From contig NZ_AMRK01000003.1 in assembly GCF_000299875.1 (NCBI RefSeq), positions 248,001 to 312,000 on the forward strand: a DNA stretch of 64,000 nucleotides. Direction: 5' to 3'. The notes beneath the pieces were generated by a model. It saw only the letters and a program-made list of their open reading frames with translations. It did not search any database and had not been told where the DNA came from. The DNA comes from Celeribacter baekdonensis B30 (GTDB taxonomy: Bacteria; Pseudomonadota; Alphaproteobacteria; Rhodobacterales; Rhodobacteraceae). Shown here one piece after another: positions 17,274 to 26,406 of this stretch (its first letter is position 1; each line of letters starts with the position of its first letter). A program made the position numbers and the translations under genes.

Positions 17274-20200
17274 TGATCTCAATCCTTTGAAAGAGGCCCG
17301 GTCCGAAACTCTCAGACATCTGGGCAACATGGATTTCATACGCGCCGGTCACGCCGTCGCTGGTTTTCTGGCTAACGGAGTAGCTCCAATTTGGGGCCGC
17401 CACGACGCTTGCGCGCAGAATGGACCCGCCCTGAACGACCCGCACAACATAAAGCTCGGAGGCCTCGCCAAGCGGCACGTCGACCGATTGCCAACTGTCC
17501 CCGTCGATCCGTGTGCGCCGCACCCAAGTCAGTTCTGTGTCGCCCGAGAGGGCCATCTGGGCTTTGAGATGCGCCGGAGCGTAGGGGCGCAGGCCGATCC
17601 CATCGAAGGCTTCGACCAAATGCTGATAGCTTGGATCGTCATAGCCGCGTTGTGACGGGCCTATGCGGTAATGACGCGCGAGGCCACGAGCCGATTGGGC
17701 AATGTCGATTTGTCGAAGCGCCGAGTTCAACAGGACAAAGCGAGATCCTGCAGGCCAGCTTGCCATCAATCCATCGGTCCCCACCTGTCCACGCAAGCGC
17801 AACGACAGATCGTAGGTTTGCGGCGCAACCAATTCTGCAGTGGCAAACTGGAACACTTCCCAATTGCCAGACGATCCATCGCCAATCGCGGCGACATTGG
17901 CACCATTCAGAACATCAATGAGGCCGACCGAGGCCAGCTCTCCTTTGGTCAGCTTGACCCGCAAAGCCGCCCCCCGATCCCAAACCGCAGGCTCCGCACT
18001 CTCAAGCGCCGTTTGCGTCACACCAATGGTGGCCCAAGTTGGCAATAACGTGTTCAACTCATAGCCACTGTCTGATGCAGAGCCATAGACCGCTGCAGAC
18101 CCCGGCCAGGGGTTTGCCGTGACCGCAACATGCGGCGCATGAGGCGTTTCATCCCCGGTCAAAAGCGGAAGATCCAAGAACAACGGATAGACCGGCACAG
18201 GGGCCGCAAACGGCTTGGCCTCAATGATGTCTTCAACCGCATCAGAGGGCACATAGATTTCTTGCTCGACCCGCACCGCTTCGATCTGTTGTAGATCACC
18301 AAATGTGGCATGATCGACCCGATACCGCAACGCGCCGTCCTCCGTGGTCACGGTGATCACATCACCAGCCCCATAAGAAAACAGCGATGGAGGGAGCGAA
18401 AATCGGGCCGTATCTCGCGCCACCCGCGATTCTGCCAACCATCGTTCCACAACCTGCCGCCCCTCTGAGCGCGTGAGAGCCAAAGGCAATTCAGATTGGG
18501 ACACAAGCCGGCTTTGCTCATCCGGAAACATAGCCTCTTCGGCGCGGGCAGCATAATCCCCGTCCGCATCGACAAAGGTCAGCTTAACCCGTCCCGCCAC
18601 TTCCGCTTCTGGGGCACGGGTCCGTTCCAGAACCCCGTCCAACTCATCGGAGACCGCCATTTGATCTTCGCTCAGCGCGACCTTTGCTTTGCCATCGCGA
18701 GATCGGAAAATCAGCCGACCTTCGCGTTCGATGGCCTCAAAGCCAAAGGCCAACATAAGCGGCTGCAACGCAGAGCGGGCCCCCGAGATGTCGCTGACGC
18801 TATAGCCACGCAAAACGCCCCATAGCTCACTCACGTCAAGTTCATAAACACCTGAACGCGCACAGATTTCTGTAACAACATCAGCCAAAGATCGCGACGT
18901 GCTGCGACCGTTCAACCAATGTCCTCTGGCGTAATTGTCACCATCACTCCAAACGGAGGCGACAGCCGGAAAAGCCGGATATGGTCGTCCGTCCCAAGCC
19001 CAAACATGGGCCCGGCTCATGTCGATCATTGGGCCACCATAAATGTCTGACATCGGGTTATGGCTCTCATCTTTCCAGTATTCCGTCATCGCCCGGACAT
19101 ACTGAAGCTGAATGAAATCATCTCGCCCCCCGGAAGAGTACTTTGGGAGTGCGCTTTCCGACGATTTAGCATCCAAAAACTTGTTGGGTTGATTGGTCGC
19201 CTTATCAATCGCGGCACAGCCCATTTCAGTAAACCAAATCGGCTTGGACCCAGGCACCCAGGCCGTGGATGTCTCATTGCGCACACCGCCGACCCGTTCG
19301 TGATGATCGTTCTGCCACCAGCCCCGAATGTCTTTGTAGCGCCAGACCCAATCTTCACCGTAAGTGCCATCTACAATCGGGGTGCGGATCTGTGCCTTGT
19401 CGTGCTCGTCAAACGCATAATACCAATCATACCCCTCACCGCCTTCAATGTTGGCTTTGAGATACTCGAGGTTATAGATCGCTCCATAACCCGCGTCAGC
19501 ATGATCGTCGCCATCGCGCCAATCCGACAGCGGCATATAATTGTCGATCCCGATAAAGTCGATGTTTGCATCGGCCCAAAGAGGATCAAGATTGTAATAA
19601 AGATTACCCTCCGCTTGATGACCGAAATATTCAGACCAATCCGCCGCATAGCCAATCTTACATTGTGTTCCAAGGATACCGCGCACGTCTGCGGCAAGCT
19701 GGACCAAGGCGTCAACGGCAGGGAAACCAGCCGCACCACGAATACGCGTCAGAGACCGCATCTCTGAGCCGATACAAAATGCCTCAACCCCACCTGCCAG
19801 CGCACACAGATGAGCGTAATGCAGGATCATCCGACGATACGAAAACTCGGCTGGCCCCGTGTAAGACACGGTTGATCCGGAGGCTGTAAAATCCGTTGCC
19901 TGTGCGGTCCCCAAAAAGGCGGCAACCTCGGCATCTGCGGAGGCAGTGCCATCTGTGGTCCCCAAAATGCCGGGAGCCAAAGACGTGGTAATGCGCCCCC
20001 GCCAAGGCAGTGTCGGCTGTTCAAGCTCTCCCGTCCACGGATCAACCAAGCCATTGCCTGAAAGCTGATCCATCAGAATAAATGGATAAAACACAACCTC
20101 CTGCCCCGCATCATGCAGCGCATGAATGGCCTGAACCACGGACTGGTCTGTCGGCGTCCCGCCATATACAGACCGATCATCAGCATCACGCGGCACGAGG

Positions 20201-21171
20201 CTTGCAGAGCCACGCGACACCCCAGACACAGACCATGGCATGTTCGACGCATCCGCCTCCGCTTGCTCTACCTTCGGCTGTAGTTGACAGAATCCGCAGC
20301 GCAAATCATCCCCGAACCAAGACACCACAAGCGACGTCGATCGACAGGATTTCAACTCCTGCGACATTGCCGTCAAAGAGGTTGTGAAATCGGGTTGACC
20401 TGAGGCGGAATTGACGTTGGACGCTGAGACATCCCCCGCGCCGCCTTGCAAATACACAGGCGTCGTCGCCAACGCGTATTCCCCCGTCCCAGGGATCATC
20501 GCGACGGCTTCGATCAAATGGGTCAAATCGCTCTTTTGCCCCTCGGCCTGATCTGGACGCATCACCTCAAACGTAAACTGCGGCACCCGGTTGCCAAATG
20601 GCGTCAAATCAACGTCTTCAAGCACAACATAAGCAATGCCGCGATATGCGGGCACGTCGCCCGTCCCTTCCACCGCTTCCATCTTGGGATCTGGCAACTG
20701 ATTTTCCGTACCTGCGTAAACGCGCATATTCAACGTGCTGACATCAATCTCAGTGCCATCGGCCCAGACCCGGCCCACACGAGAAATTTCACCTTCACAT
20801 AGGGCAACCGCCAAAGACACCGAATAGCTATACTGCTTGACTGTCGGAGCGCTTGGAGTCCCTTTGCCCCCACCGCCCGATGTGGCAACATTCTCCTGAA
20901 ATTCGGTCGCCCAAATCACCTGTCCACCTACGCGCATTCGCCCGTAAATCTGCGCAACAGGCGCTCCCTCGGAGGCACCCGTCAGACGGAACCGTTCCAC
21001 CCGACCGGTTTCCACGGTCTGGCTTCCCGCGCCCATAAGTCGCTGGTCAATCGCACGCCCAAGTGTGGCCCCGATCGCACGACCAATGACCACAGAAGAC
21101 AAGCCCAATACACCTCCGCCAACGGAGGCCCCAATCGCCGCGCCTGCGGCTGAAAGTACAATAGTTGCCAT
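17266..21171 (-). CDS. GTA tail-tip/host-attachment protein (ORFg15, 'megatron')
   Basis: 1301 residues. This is the largest GTA protein, forming the baseplate tip that contacts and probably breaches the recipient envelope. The N-terminal 45 residues are Gly/Ala-rich and hydrophobic (SAAGAAIGASVGGGVLGL). The central part holds the GTA TIM-barrel-like domain (IGYAADWSEYFGHQ, FIGIDNYMPLSDWRDGDDH, PIWFTEMGCAAIDK, resembling glycoside-hydrolase barrels). The later part is the phage tail protein domain and strand-rich C-terminus. It shares one base with the peptidase gene upstream (TAATG). Length and order match the Rhodobacter capsulatus GTA. Confidence 0.95.
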   Translation of the reverse strand: MATIVLSAAGAAIGASVGGGVLGLSSVVIGRAIGATLGRAIDQRLMGAGSQTVETGRVERFRLTGASEGAPVAQIYGRMRVGGQVIWATEFQENVATSGGGGKGTPSAPTVKQYSYSVSLAVALCEGEISRVGRVWADGTEIDVSTLNMRVYAGTENQLPDPKMEAVEGTGDVPAYRGIAYVVLEDVDLTPFGNRVPQFTFEVMRPDQAEGQKSDLTHLIEAVAMIPGTGEYALATTPVYLQGGAGDVSASNVNSASGQPDFTTSLTAMSQELKSCRSTSLVVSWFGDDLRCGFCQLQPKVEQAEADASNMPWSVSGVSRGSASLVPRDADDRSVYGGTPTDQSVVQAIHALHDAGQEVVFYPFILMDQLSGNGLVDPWTGELEQPTLPWRGRITTSLAPGILGTTDGTASADAEVAAFLGTAQATDFTASGSTVSYTGPAEFSYRRMILHYAHLCALAGGVEAFCIGSEMRSLTRIRGAAGFPAVDALVQLAADVRGILGTQCKIGYAADWSEYFGHQAEGNLYYNLDPLWADANIDFIGIDNYMPLSDWRDGDDHADAGYGAIYNLEYLKANIEGGEGYDWYYAFDEHDKAQIRTPIVDGTYGEDWVWRYKDIRGWWQNDHHERVGGVRNETSTAWVPGSKPIWFTEMGCAAIDKATNQPNKFLDAKSSESALPKYSSGGRDDFIQLQYVRAMTEYWKDESHNPMSDIYGGPMIDMSRAHVWAWDGRPYPAFPAVASVWSDGDNYARGHWLNGRSTSRSLADVVTEICARSGVYELDVSELWGVLRGYSVSDISGARSALQPLMLAFGFEAIEREGRLIFRSRDGKAKVALSEDQMAVSDELDGVLERTRAPEAEVAGRVKLTFVDADGDYAARAEEAMFPDEQSRLVSQSELPLALTRSEGRQVVERWLAESRVARDTARFSLPPSLFSYGAGDVITVTTEDGALRYRVDHATFGDLQQIEAVRVEQEIYVPSDAVEDIIEAKPFAAPVPVYPLFLDLPLLTGDETPHAPHVAVTANPWPGSAAVYGSASDSGYELNTLLPTWATIGVTQTALESAEPAVWDRGAALRVKLTKGELASVGLIDVLNGANVAAIGDGSSGNWEVFQFATAELVAPQTYDLSLRLRGQVGTDGLMASWPAGSRFVLLNSALRQIDIAQSARGLARHYRIGPSQRGYDDPSYQHLVEAFDGIGLRPYAPAHLKAQMALSGDTELTWVRRTRIDGDSWQSVDVPLGEASELYVVRVVQGGSILRASVVAAPNWSYSVSQKTSDGVTGAYEIHVAQMSESFGPGLFQRIEINE

Positions 21172-21614
21172 TACTTATCTCCCTTAAGTGGGAATGCAAA
21201 ACAGGCCACAACACGCCTGCGCCATGGTGTGCTCAGAGCATTCTCAACGACGCCGTGACCGGAATAGGCATGAATGAATGAGGGGCTTTCGCCCACCCTT
21301 CCGACGATGCCAAGATGCTTGGCCACCGCTCCATCGCGCATTCGAAACAAAAGCACATCACCTGCGGCCATCTCGCTCACCGGCTTGGCAATGAGGTGCT
21401 GTTGAGCTGCATCCAAAAGCCGCTCTTCGTTCTGCGGCTCACTCCAATCTTTCGTGTAGGGCGGGATCATTTCAGGCTCTTCGCCATAGACCTCGCGCCA
21501 AATTCCACGCAATAGCCCAAGACAATCCGTCCCCGCCCCTTTGCAAGAGGCCTGATGCCGATAGGGCGTTCCAAGCCAGCTACGGGCACGATCTGCAATC
21601 GTCATATCCATCAT
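21171..21614 (-). CDS. GTA cell-wall peptidase, NlpC/P60 family (ORFg14)
   Basis: 147 residues. The catalytic Cys lies in GAGTDCLGLLRGIWREVYG near residue 29, with a partner His in AKHLGIVGRV, matching NlpC/P60 hydrolases. In the GTA particle this peptidase sits at the tail tip and cuts peptide crosslinks in recipient peptidoglycan during DNA delivery. The start at 21614 (first of two tandem ATGs) follows GGGGGC and comes one base after the hub gene stop. The ATG at 21605 (MTIADRAR) is an alternative. Confidence 0.93.
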   Translation of the reverse strand: MMDMTIADRARSWLGTPYRHQASCKGAGTDCLGLLRGIWREVYGEEPEMIPPYTKDWSEPQNEERLLDAAQQHLIAKPVSEMAAGDVLLFRMRDGAVAKHLGIVGRVGESPSFIHAYSGHGVVENALSTPWRRRVVACFAFPLKGDK

Positions 21615-21615
21615 T

Positions 21616-22539
21616 CTAGCCCCCAAAAACCGGAGTGCTTGGGTCACCAAAAATCGACCTGCGGCTGCCACCATCGTTGGTTTTGCCTTGGATCGGATAG
21701 CTGGCCAGCCAGTCTTCGCCCGGAATATGCGGAAACCCGCGAAAGTTTAGAAAGTTGTCAAACTTCAACCGACATGTCGCCGCGCGCCGATCACATCCTG
21801 CCTCAATCCGAATGAGGTCTCCGGGCGCGACCTCGGCTCTGAGCTCTTCCCAGAGTTCGATTGTCCGCCCATCCGCCGACAGGCGATCATTTTTGATCAC
21901 CCCCACAAGGTTCGCGGCAGCACCCGTTTGAACACTCAAACGCCCGCGTTCAAACCAACGGTCATCAAATCCCTCGAACGTAGAAAACGAAAATAACTTC
22001 CCTTTTTCAACGCGTTCTACCGCAACTTCGGCAAAATACCCCGGCTGATTGAGGTTAAACCCACAGCCTTCTGCGCCCAAAACCGCCGAACAACCGGGTT
22101 GATAGACCCGCCCTTGTGGCTGGTTGAGCTCTTCGGTCAAACCCCGTAGTTCCGCACGAAAACCGCCGGACACCCGTGTAATCTCGCCAAATGTCCCTTT
22201 AAACAACAGCACACGCTGATCCACGTCGGCCCAGTTCACAAGCCAAGAGCGCACCAGAGCGCCATCAAAGCGCCCAGCCCGAATGTCACTTTCTTGTACC
22301 GAGGCCGAACTCAACGCGCCCAGCGCCTCAGTGTTGTCAACCGACAGACCCGTGGATTGCTCAAGCGCATTGGCCGTAAGACCCGTATCCGCTTTAAAAA
22401 CAAACCCGTCGAAACTCAGATCATTGTCATGATCGGTAAATCCATAGGTCTCACCATCGCGACGCACCAGCACCCAAGCGCGACACAGCGTCGTCGTCCC
22501 ACTGGCCAAATGTGTTTGCAAATTTTCTGGAAAAGCCAT
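21616..22539 (-). CDS. GTA tail hub protein, DUF2163/BR0599 family (ORFg13)
   Basis: 307 residues. The start LQTHLASGTTTLCRAW with VRRDGETYGFTDHDNDL is the conserved opening of DUF2163 proteins, and the C-terminal CDRRAATCRLKFDNFLNFRG with IPGEDWLASYP is the BR0599 domain; its Cys residues may bind a metal or cluster. In the R. capsulatus GTA structure this protein forms the hub above the tip. Stop and start codons interlock with both neighbours, so the baseplate genes are made in a fixed ratio. Confidence 0.93.
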   Translation of the reverse strand: MAFPENLQTHLASGTTTLCRAWVLVRRDGETYGFTDHDNDLSFDGFVFKADTGLTANALEQSTGLSVDNTEALGALSSASVQESDIRAGRFDGALVRSWLVNWADVDQRVLLFKGTFGEITRVSGGFRAELRGLTEELNQPQGRVYQPGCSAVLGAEGCGFNLNQPGYFAEVAVERVEKGKLFSFSTFEGFDDRWFERGRLSVQTGAAANLVGVIKNDRLSADGRTIELWEELRAEVAPGDLIRIEAGCDRRAATCRLKFDNFLNFRGFPHIPGEDWLASYPIQGKTNDGGSRRSIFGDPSTPVFGG

Positions 22540-23171
22540 CAGACTCGCACCTCCACAATCGGCACATTGGGCACTTCTCCGGCCTGAAATGACGCCACAG
22601 AGGTCGCGATCCGGTTGGTGTCGAACCGTACAGGCACGTCAAACTCATACCCGGCACTCACGACCGCGTTCTCCGCTGGCGGAGTGGTAAAGGTAATGAT
22701 CCCCGTCAAGGTATCTACCTCCCAATCAATCGCTTCAAAAAGCTCCTGACCTTGCACACCCGCTTTAACCGTTCCCAACACCGGCTTCTTCAGCGGACGG
22801 ACATAAACCGCGTCCCCTGACTGATAGCTCTTGGTGAGTTGGAATTGCGTGGTTTCGCCATCGCCATAGGCGACAATCTGATCCTCAAATCCGACGGCCG
22901 CAGAGGCCCGACATGTCTTGTAATCCGACCAGTCTTTCCATCGAAACCCGTAGAGTTGCCCTTGCCGCGCCTCAAAAAACGCGATGAGCAATTCGATATC
23001 ATCCAAGGACCGCATCCCAAGCCCCGCGTCGTACCGCCGACGGGAGTGTGCCCATGGGGTGTTGCGTTCTTCAAAGCCGTTTGCCAACGTCACAACATCG
23101 GTGCGCCGTTCTGGTCCCCCAACGGACCCAAAGCTCAGGTTCGCCGGAAATCTCACATCATGAAAACCCAT
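22539..23171 (-). CDS. GTA distal tail protein, DUF2460 family (ORFg12)
   Basis: 210 residues. The family signature FPANLSFGSVGGPERRTDVV at the N-terminus, then ANGFEERNTPWAHSRRRYDAG and GQLYGFRWKDWSDYK, marks DUF2460/TIGR02217 proteins, which form the distal tail ring between tube and hub. No enzymatic site is evident. The preceding gap of 54 bases from the tape-measure stop is one of the few places in the tail module where genes do not touch. Confidence 0.93.
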   Translation of the reverse strand: MGFHDVRFPANLSFGSVGGPERRTDVVTLANGFEERNTPWAHSRRRYDAGLGMRSLDDIELLIAFFEARQGQLYGFRWKDWSDYKTCRASAAVGFEDQIVAYGDGETTQFQLTKSYQSGDAVYVRPLKKPVLGTVKAGVQGQELFEAIDWEVDTLTGIITFTTPPAENAVVSAGYEFDVPVRFDTNRIATSVASFQAGEVPNVPIVEVRV

Positions 23172-23225
23172 AGGTGTTCCCCTCCATTCGAATGGCGGTT
23201 GAGGCCGGTCCCGGCCCGTATTGCG

Positions 23226-23903
23226 TTATTGATTGCGTTGACCACGGCCCAGCGCACGGCTGAGCTGCGCCGCCACTTGGCTTTGACTGCGCCGAAAACC
23301 TTCGACATCCGGCGTGGTGATATTCATCGTGACATTGACTGGGCTGCTTGACCCTGATGCCTGAACGCCCAATTTACCATTGGCCCCGCGCGTCAGTGGC
23401 ATGATCGCCTCCGCTCCCGCTTCGCCCATAAGACCCGTGCCGCCGCGCATCGGGAAATAAGTCGGGCTGGACACAACGCCGCCCTTGGCAAAGGGCATCA
23501 CATTGCCCTGTGCAAAAGCCTCGCCCTTTTCAAACGGCATTAGGCCCCGAATGATACTCTCAAGCCCGGAGCCCAGCACCGAACCCACATGGCTCGTCAC
23601 GGGCTTCAATGCCGCATTGTAAGCCGCATCCAACATCGACGTGCCAACGCCCTTGAGCGCCTGTGCCAGCGTGTCGCCATCAAACACCAAGCCATCAATC
23701 GCCTTTTTCAAGCCTCGGGAAATCCCGCGCTCAAGTGCGGACACCTCACGCTGAGTCTCGGCCACCGTTGCCTGAAGCCGAACCATCTCTTGGTTGAATG
23801 CCGCCGCCATCGCCTCGGCACCGCCAATGGCGCTTTCCATCTGCGTGACCTTGTCTTCAAAGGCGTCAAGGCCATTTACATCTGTGCCGTTGATCTCAGC
23901 CAT
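23226..23903 (-). CDS. GTA tail tape-measure protein (ORFg11)
   Basis: 225 residues, short as expected for the short GTA tail, since tape-measure length sets tail length. The first 80 residues are a predicted coiled coil (TQMESAIGGAEAMAAAFN, VRLQATVAETQREVSALER). A Gly-rich segment with FAKGGVVSSPTYFPMRGG and LMGEAGAEAIMPLTRGANG, the common C-terminal block of lambda-type tape measures, follows. It overlaps the chaperone gene upstream by 8 bases. Confidence 0.92.
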   Translation of the reverse strand: MAEINGTDVNGLDAFEDKVTQMESAIGGAEAMAAAFNQEMVRLQATVAETQREVSALERGISRGLKKAIDGLVFDGDTLAQALKGVGTSMLDAAYNAALKPVTSHVGSVLGSGLESIIRGLMPFEKGEAFAQGNVMPFAKGGVVSSPTYFPMRGGTGLMGEAGAEAIMPLTRGANGKLGVQASGSSSPVNVTMNITTPDVEGFRRSQSQVAAQLSRALGRGQRNQ

Positions 23904-24123
23904 CGTCTTGCCCTTTCATTGCGCCTTCGTCGGGGAAGGCTTTGGCCAATTCATCGAGCCGGGTGCGGCCCATCGGTGCGGTGCTGCTTCCTGTGCCCAA
24001 CATCAGCAACAGTTCGGCAGGCGTCAGCCGCCAGAACTCATCGGGTTTCAACCCAAGCCCCCGGATGCCGATCCGCATCAGCGCGGGCCAATCGACCCCC
24101 CCCTTATCTGTCATCAGGCTCAT
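23896..24123 (-). CDS. GTA tail assembly chaperone, small (ORFg10.1)
   Basis: 75 residues. IGIRGLGLKPDEFWRLTPAE followed by LLLMLG is the conserved block of the small phage tail assembly chaperone family (TIGR02216 type). In tailed phages the paired chaperones bind the tape measure before tube assembly, and the position between ORFg10 and the tape measure fits that role. Its stop lies inside the tape-measure start (8-base overlap). Confidence 0.85.
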   Translation of the reverse strand: MSLMTDKGGVDWPALMRIGIRGLGLKPDEFWRLTPAELLLMLGTGSSTAPMGRTRLDELAKAFPDEGAMKGQDDG

Positions 24124-24133
24124 TTGCCCCCCC

Positions 24134-24448
24134 TCATCCAGGCACCATAAAGGCCCGCGTGATCAGCTCTGCGCCAACCCGCGCCGCCTCAAGCGGCCCA
24201 CCTTCGATCTCTGCCGTCAGAATGTCGTCATAGCGCCCCTTCCAGCCGCCGCCGCGCAGGCCCGCCACAACAACACGCAGCACATCCGCGGACGAAAACC
24301 GACCCGCCTCATAGCGCTCGACCAACTCCACCAACGTGTCCGTCTGCAGACCCGCCTCGAGTTCCGCCAACGCCCCAAGCGTGAGCTTCAGAACATGACG
24401 TTCACCATCGAGCGTCAGCGCCACTTCACCTTGAAAGGGGTTCGCCAT
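24134..24448 (-). CDS. GTA tail assembly chaperone (ORFg10, GTA_gp10 family)
   Basis: 104 residues. FQGEVALTLDGERHVLKLTL followed by GALAELEAGL and VVVAGLRGGG is the typical make-up of the GTA gp10/phage TAC_11 family, which acts with the small chaperone downstream in tail assembly. It is placed between the tail tube gene (3 bases upstream) and ORFg10.1 (10 bases downstream). No catalytic residues are expected. Confidence 0.88.
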   Translation of the reverse strand: MANPFQGEVALTLDGERHVLKLTLGALAELEAGLQTDTLVELVERYEAGRFSSADVLRVVVAGLRGGGWKGRYDDILTAEIEGGPLEAARVGAELITRAFMVPG

Positions 24449-24451
24449 GAC

Positions 24452-24865
24452 TTACACCGCCGTAAAGGTCAGTTGACCCGCCGATGACATCGCCAGCTCA
24501 TAGGTGGCCTCGCCATTGTAAGAGCCGGCGTATTCGATAGAGGTCAGTTGAAACGCCCCTTCGACAACGCCAAAATTCGGGATGATCACCTGAAAATTGG
24601 GCACTTCACCGTCAAAGAAAATCTGGCGTGCGCGTTCATCCGTGCTTTGGTCCTTAAACACACCAGAACCCGAAATCGTGGCACTCTTCACCCCGGCACC
24701 ACCGAGGAGTTCTCGCCAACCGCCGGAACTTTCCAGCGAGGTCACATCCACGCTTTCTGCGTTGAATGAAATCCGCGTCGCCCGCAGCCCCGCAATGGTT
24801 TCGAAAGAGCCGGAGCCAGTCATATCCAGCTTAATGAGAAGGTCTTTGCCGTTTTGAGCAGCCAT
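24452..24865 (-). CDS. GTA major tail tube protein (ORFg9)
   Basis: 137 residues. MAAQNGKDLLIKLDMTG, then GLRATRISFNAESVDVTS and the C-terminal SIEYAGSYNGEATYELAMSS are characteristic of the TP901-1-like major tail protein family. Stacked rings of this protein make the tube through which DNA passes. The ATG at 24865 is preferred over an upstream in-frame start because it fits the family N-terminus and leaves the 25-base spacer to ORFg8. Confidence 0.93.
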   Translation of the reverse strand: MAAQNGKDLLIKLDMTGSGSFETIAGLRATRISFNAESVDVTSLESSGGWRELLGGAGVKSATISGSGVFKDQSTDERARQIFFDGEVPNFQVIIPNFGVVEGAFQLTSIEYAGSYNGEATYELAMSSAGQLTFTAV

Positions 24866-24890
24866 GGTCGTGTACTCCGTCTTGGAATAA

Positions 24891-25301
24891 TCAGTTGTCT
24901 TCAACACGCGCGCGGAATTTCAAATCAATCCTGCGCACATCACTGTCCTGAACGCGCCGGGCCTTGGCCGACACGAAATAGAGCCCAACGAGCACACCGC
25001 GGCTCAACGCAAGATCCGCATCGACAAGCACGTCGGAAATGGCCGTGGCCACCTGTTTTGCCGTCAAAAAACCCGCCGTATCCGCCACCACGGACACCGT
25101 GAACTCGTGGCGCGCCCCCGCTCCGGTTTTGTCAGACGCATCTGTCACGTCCTCCGGGCCAAGGCTCACATACAAAGAGGGCAAGGTGCCGGTCGGGGCC
25201 GCATCGTAAATCGCGCTGCCCACCATCCCCGTCAGCGTCGCATCGGCTACAAGCGCCTGATACACCGCTGTCTGCAAAGCTGCCGCAACACCGTAACTCA
25301 T
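24891..25301 (-). CDS. GTA tail terminator protein, DUF3168 family (ORFg8)
   Basis: 136 residues. ALQTAVYQALVADATLTGMV with GSAIYDAAPTGTLPSLYVSL, then the late DALVDADLALSRGVL-like segment (VLVDADLALSRGVLVGLYFV) and IDLKFRARVED, is the DUF3168 pattern. It caps the tail and joins it to the head connector. It overlaps ORFg7 by 4 bases, giving tight coupling. Confidence 0.92.
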   Translation of the reverse strand: MSYGVAAALQTAVYQALVADATLTGMVGSAIYDAAPTGTLPSLYVSLGPEDVTDASDKTGAGARHEFTVSVVADTAGFLTAKQVATAISDVLVDADLALSRGVLVGLYFVSAKARRVQDSDVRRIDLKFRARVEDN

Positions 25302-25639
25302 GACGCCACCTCCTCACGCGCATTGCAGGTCAGGTAATGCCCCTGCGGATCAAGCTCCGTCACGGACAGGATGCGAAACATCCGCCCGCCTTCGACAAAG
25401 CGTTGATCGGGTTTCGGACGTCGGGGCGATCCAACCGGGGCGCCCCGTACGATGATCTTCATCGGCACTCGGCTCACGGTTAGAAAATCCTCTGAGGTCT
25501 CAGACCCTGTTCCCGACTGAATGGACGCCCAGAGCGTGCCAACCTGTGCCCAGGTCTCAACATAACCACCCGCCCCGTCGGAGACCCGGTTGGCCTCCTC
25601 CAAAACGAGTTTGCGATTAAGGTGAACGACGTCTGCCAT
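25298..25639 (-). CDS. GTA head-tail adaptor/stopper (ORFg7)
   Basis: 113 residues from the ATG at 25639 (MADVVHLNRK); a GTG three bases earlier is possible. LEEANRVSDGAGGYVETWAQ with GTLWASIQ and the later FRILSVTELDPQGHYLTC match SPP1 gp16-like head-tail stopper proteins. The ATG overlaps the ORFg6 stop as TGATG, so ribosomes can pass straight on. Confidence 0.92.
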   Translation of the reverse strand: MADVVHLNRKLVLEEANRVSDGAGGYVETWAQVGTLWASIQSGTGSETSEDFLTVSRVPMKIIVRGAPVGSPRRPKPDQRFVEGGRMFRILSVTELDPQGHYLTCNAREEVAS

Positions 25640-26235
25640 CACAAACGCCCTCCAAACAGACGCAGGTTGCGATAGCGCTCAAGCAGGGCATTCACGCCAA
25701 AAGGCATCGTTGCCTCACCCACCGCCGTCTCATGGCGGTGTTCGTAATAATGCGACGCCAAAAGCATCACGGCCTGCGCAATATCTGCGGGCAAATCGCC
25801 CCAAGCATTTGCAAACCCGGCCGTAAATTCAATCCGCGCTTGTCCGGCGACCGGGATTTGCGGCAACACGAACCCTGTCGAGACAAGCCGGGGGCGGTGC
25901 ATATCCTGCTCCAGCACATATTTGGCTGGGTCAATCGTAGTTTCCGCGCCCAAACGATCCGTAATCACAAAAGCAGTGATCGCACGGACCGGAGCGACAG
26001 GAAGCCCCTGCGCGCCAAGATCACGCCACGCCGACAGCGTATAGGTGTAGTCGCGAATGATCAGAACCTTGTTGGTCCGCGCCTCGACAGCCGCCATCGC
26101 CGCCCGTAGGAACGTCTCAAGGACCCCGTCCTGAACCCCATCATCGCCGAACCCGGTGCCCAGTCTCAAATGATCTTTGAATTCAGCGACCGGCAATGCC
26201 GCGCTTGGCACCTGGGTCTGCTCCATTAACATCAT
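25639..26235 (-). CDS. GTA head-tail connector/adaptor (ORFg6)
   Basis: 198 residues. PVAEFKDHLRLGTGFGDDGV near the start, the helical FLRAAMAAVEARTNKVLIIR and AVMLLASHYYEHRHETAVG towards the end form the gp6-like connector pattern of HK97-type phages. It should form the adaptor ring below the portal. About 170 bases without a gene separate it from the capsid gene upstream, the widest gap in the head-tail block apart from the portal-terminase gap. Confidence 0.92.
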   Translation of the reverse strand: MMLMEQTQVPSAALPVAEFKDHLRLGTGFGDDGVQDGVLETFLRAAMAAVEARTNKVLIIRDYTYTLSAWRDLGAQGLPVAPVRAITAFVITDRLGAETTIDPAKYVLEQDMHRPRLVSTGFVLPQIPVAGQARIEFTAGFANAWGDLPADIAQAVMLLASHYYEHRHETAVGEATMPFGVNALLERYRNLRLFGGRL

Positions 26236-26406
26236 GGTACATCTCCGTTTCCGGGTCCCCCTGGTTGCAGTGAGTATGGATGCGCGTCCCCCCTTGTTGC
26301 TCGGACGGAGGGGGAGCAGCTAGACAACACGGGCTTTATGGGGCGCGCATCCATTGCCCATGACCTCACCGATGCGGTGCGGCCATGGGCACGTCTTCAA
26401 ACGATC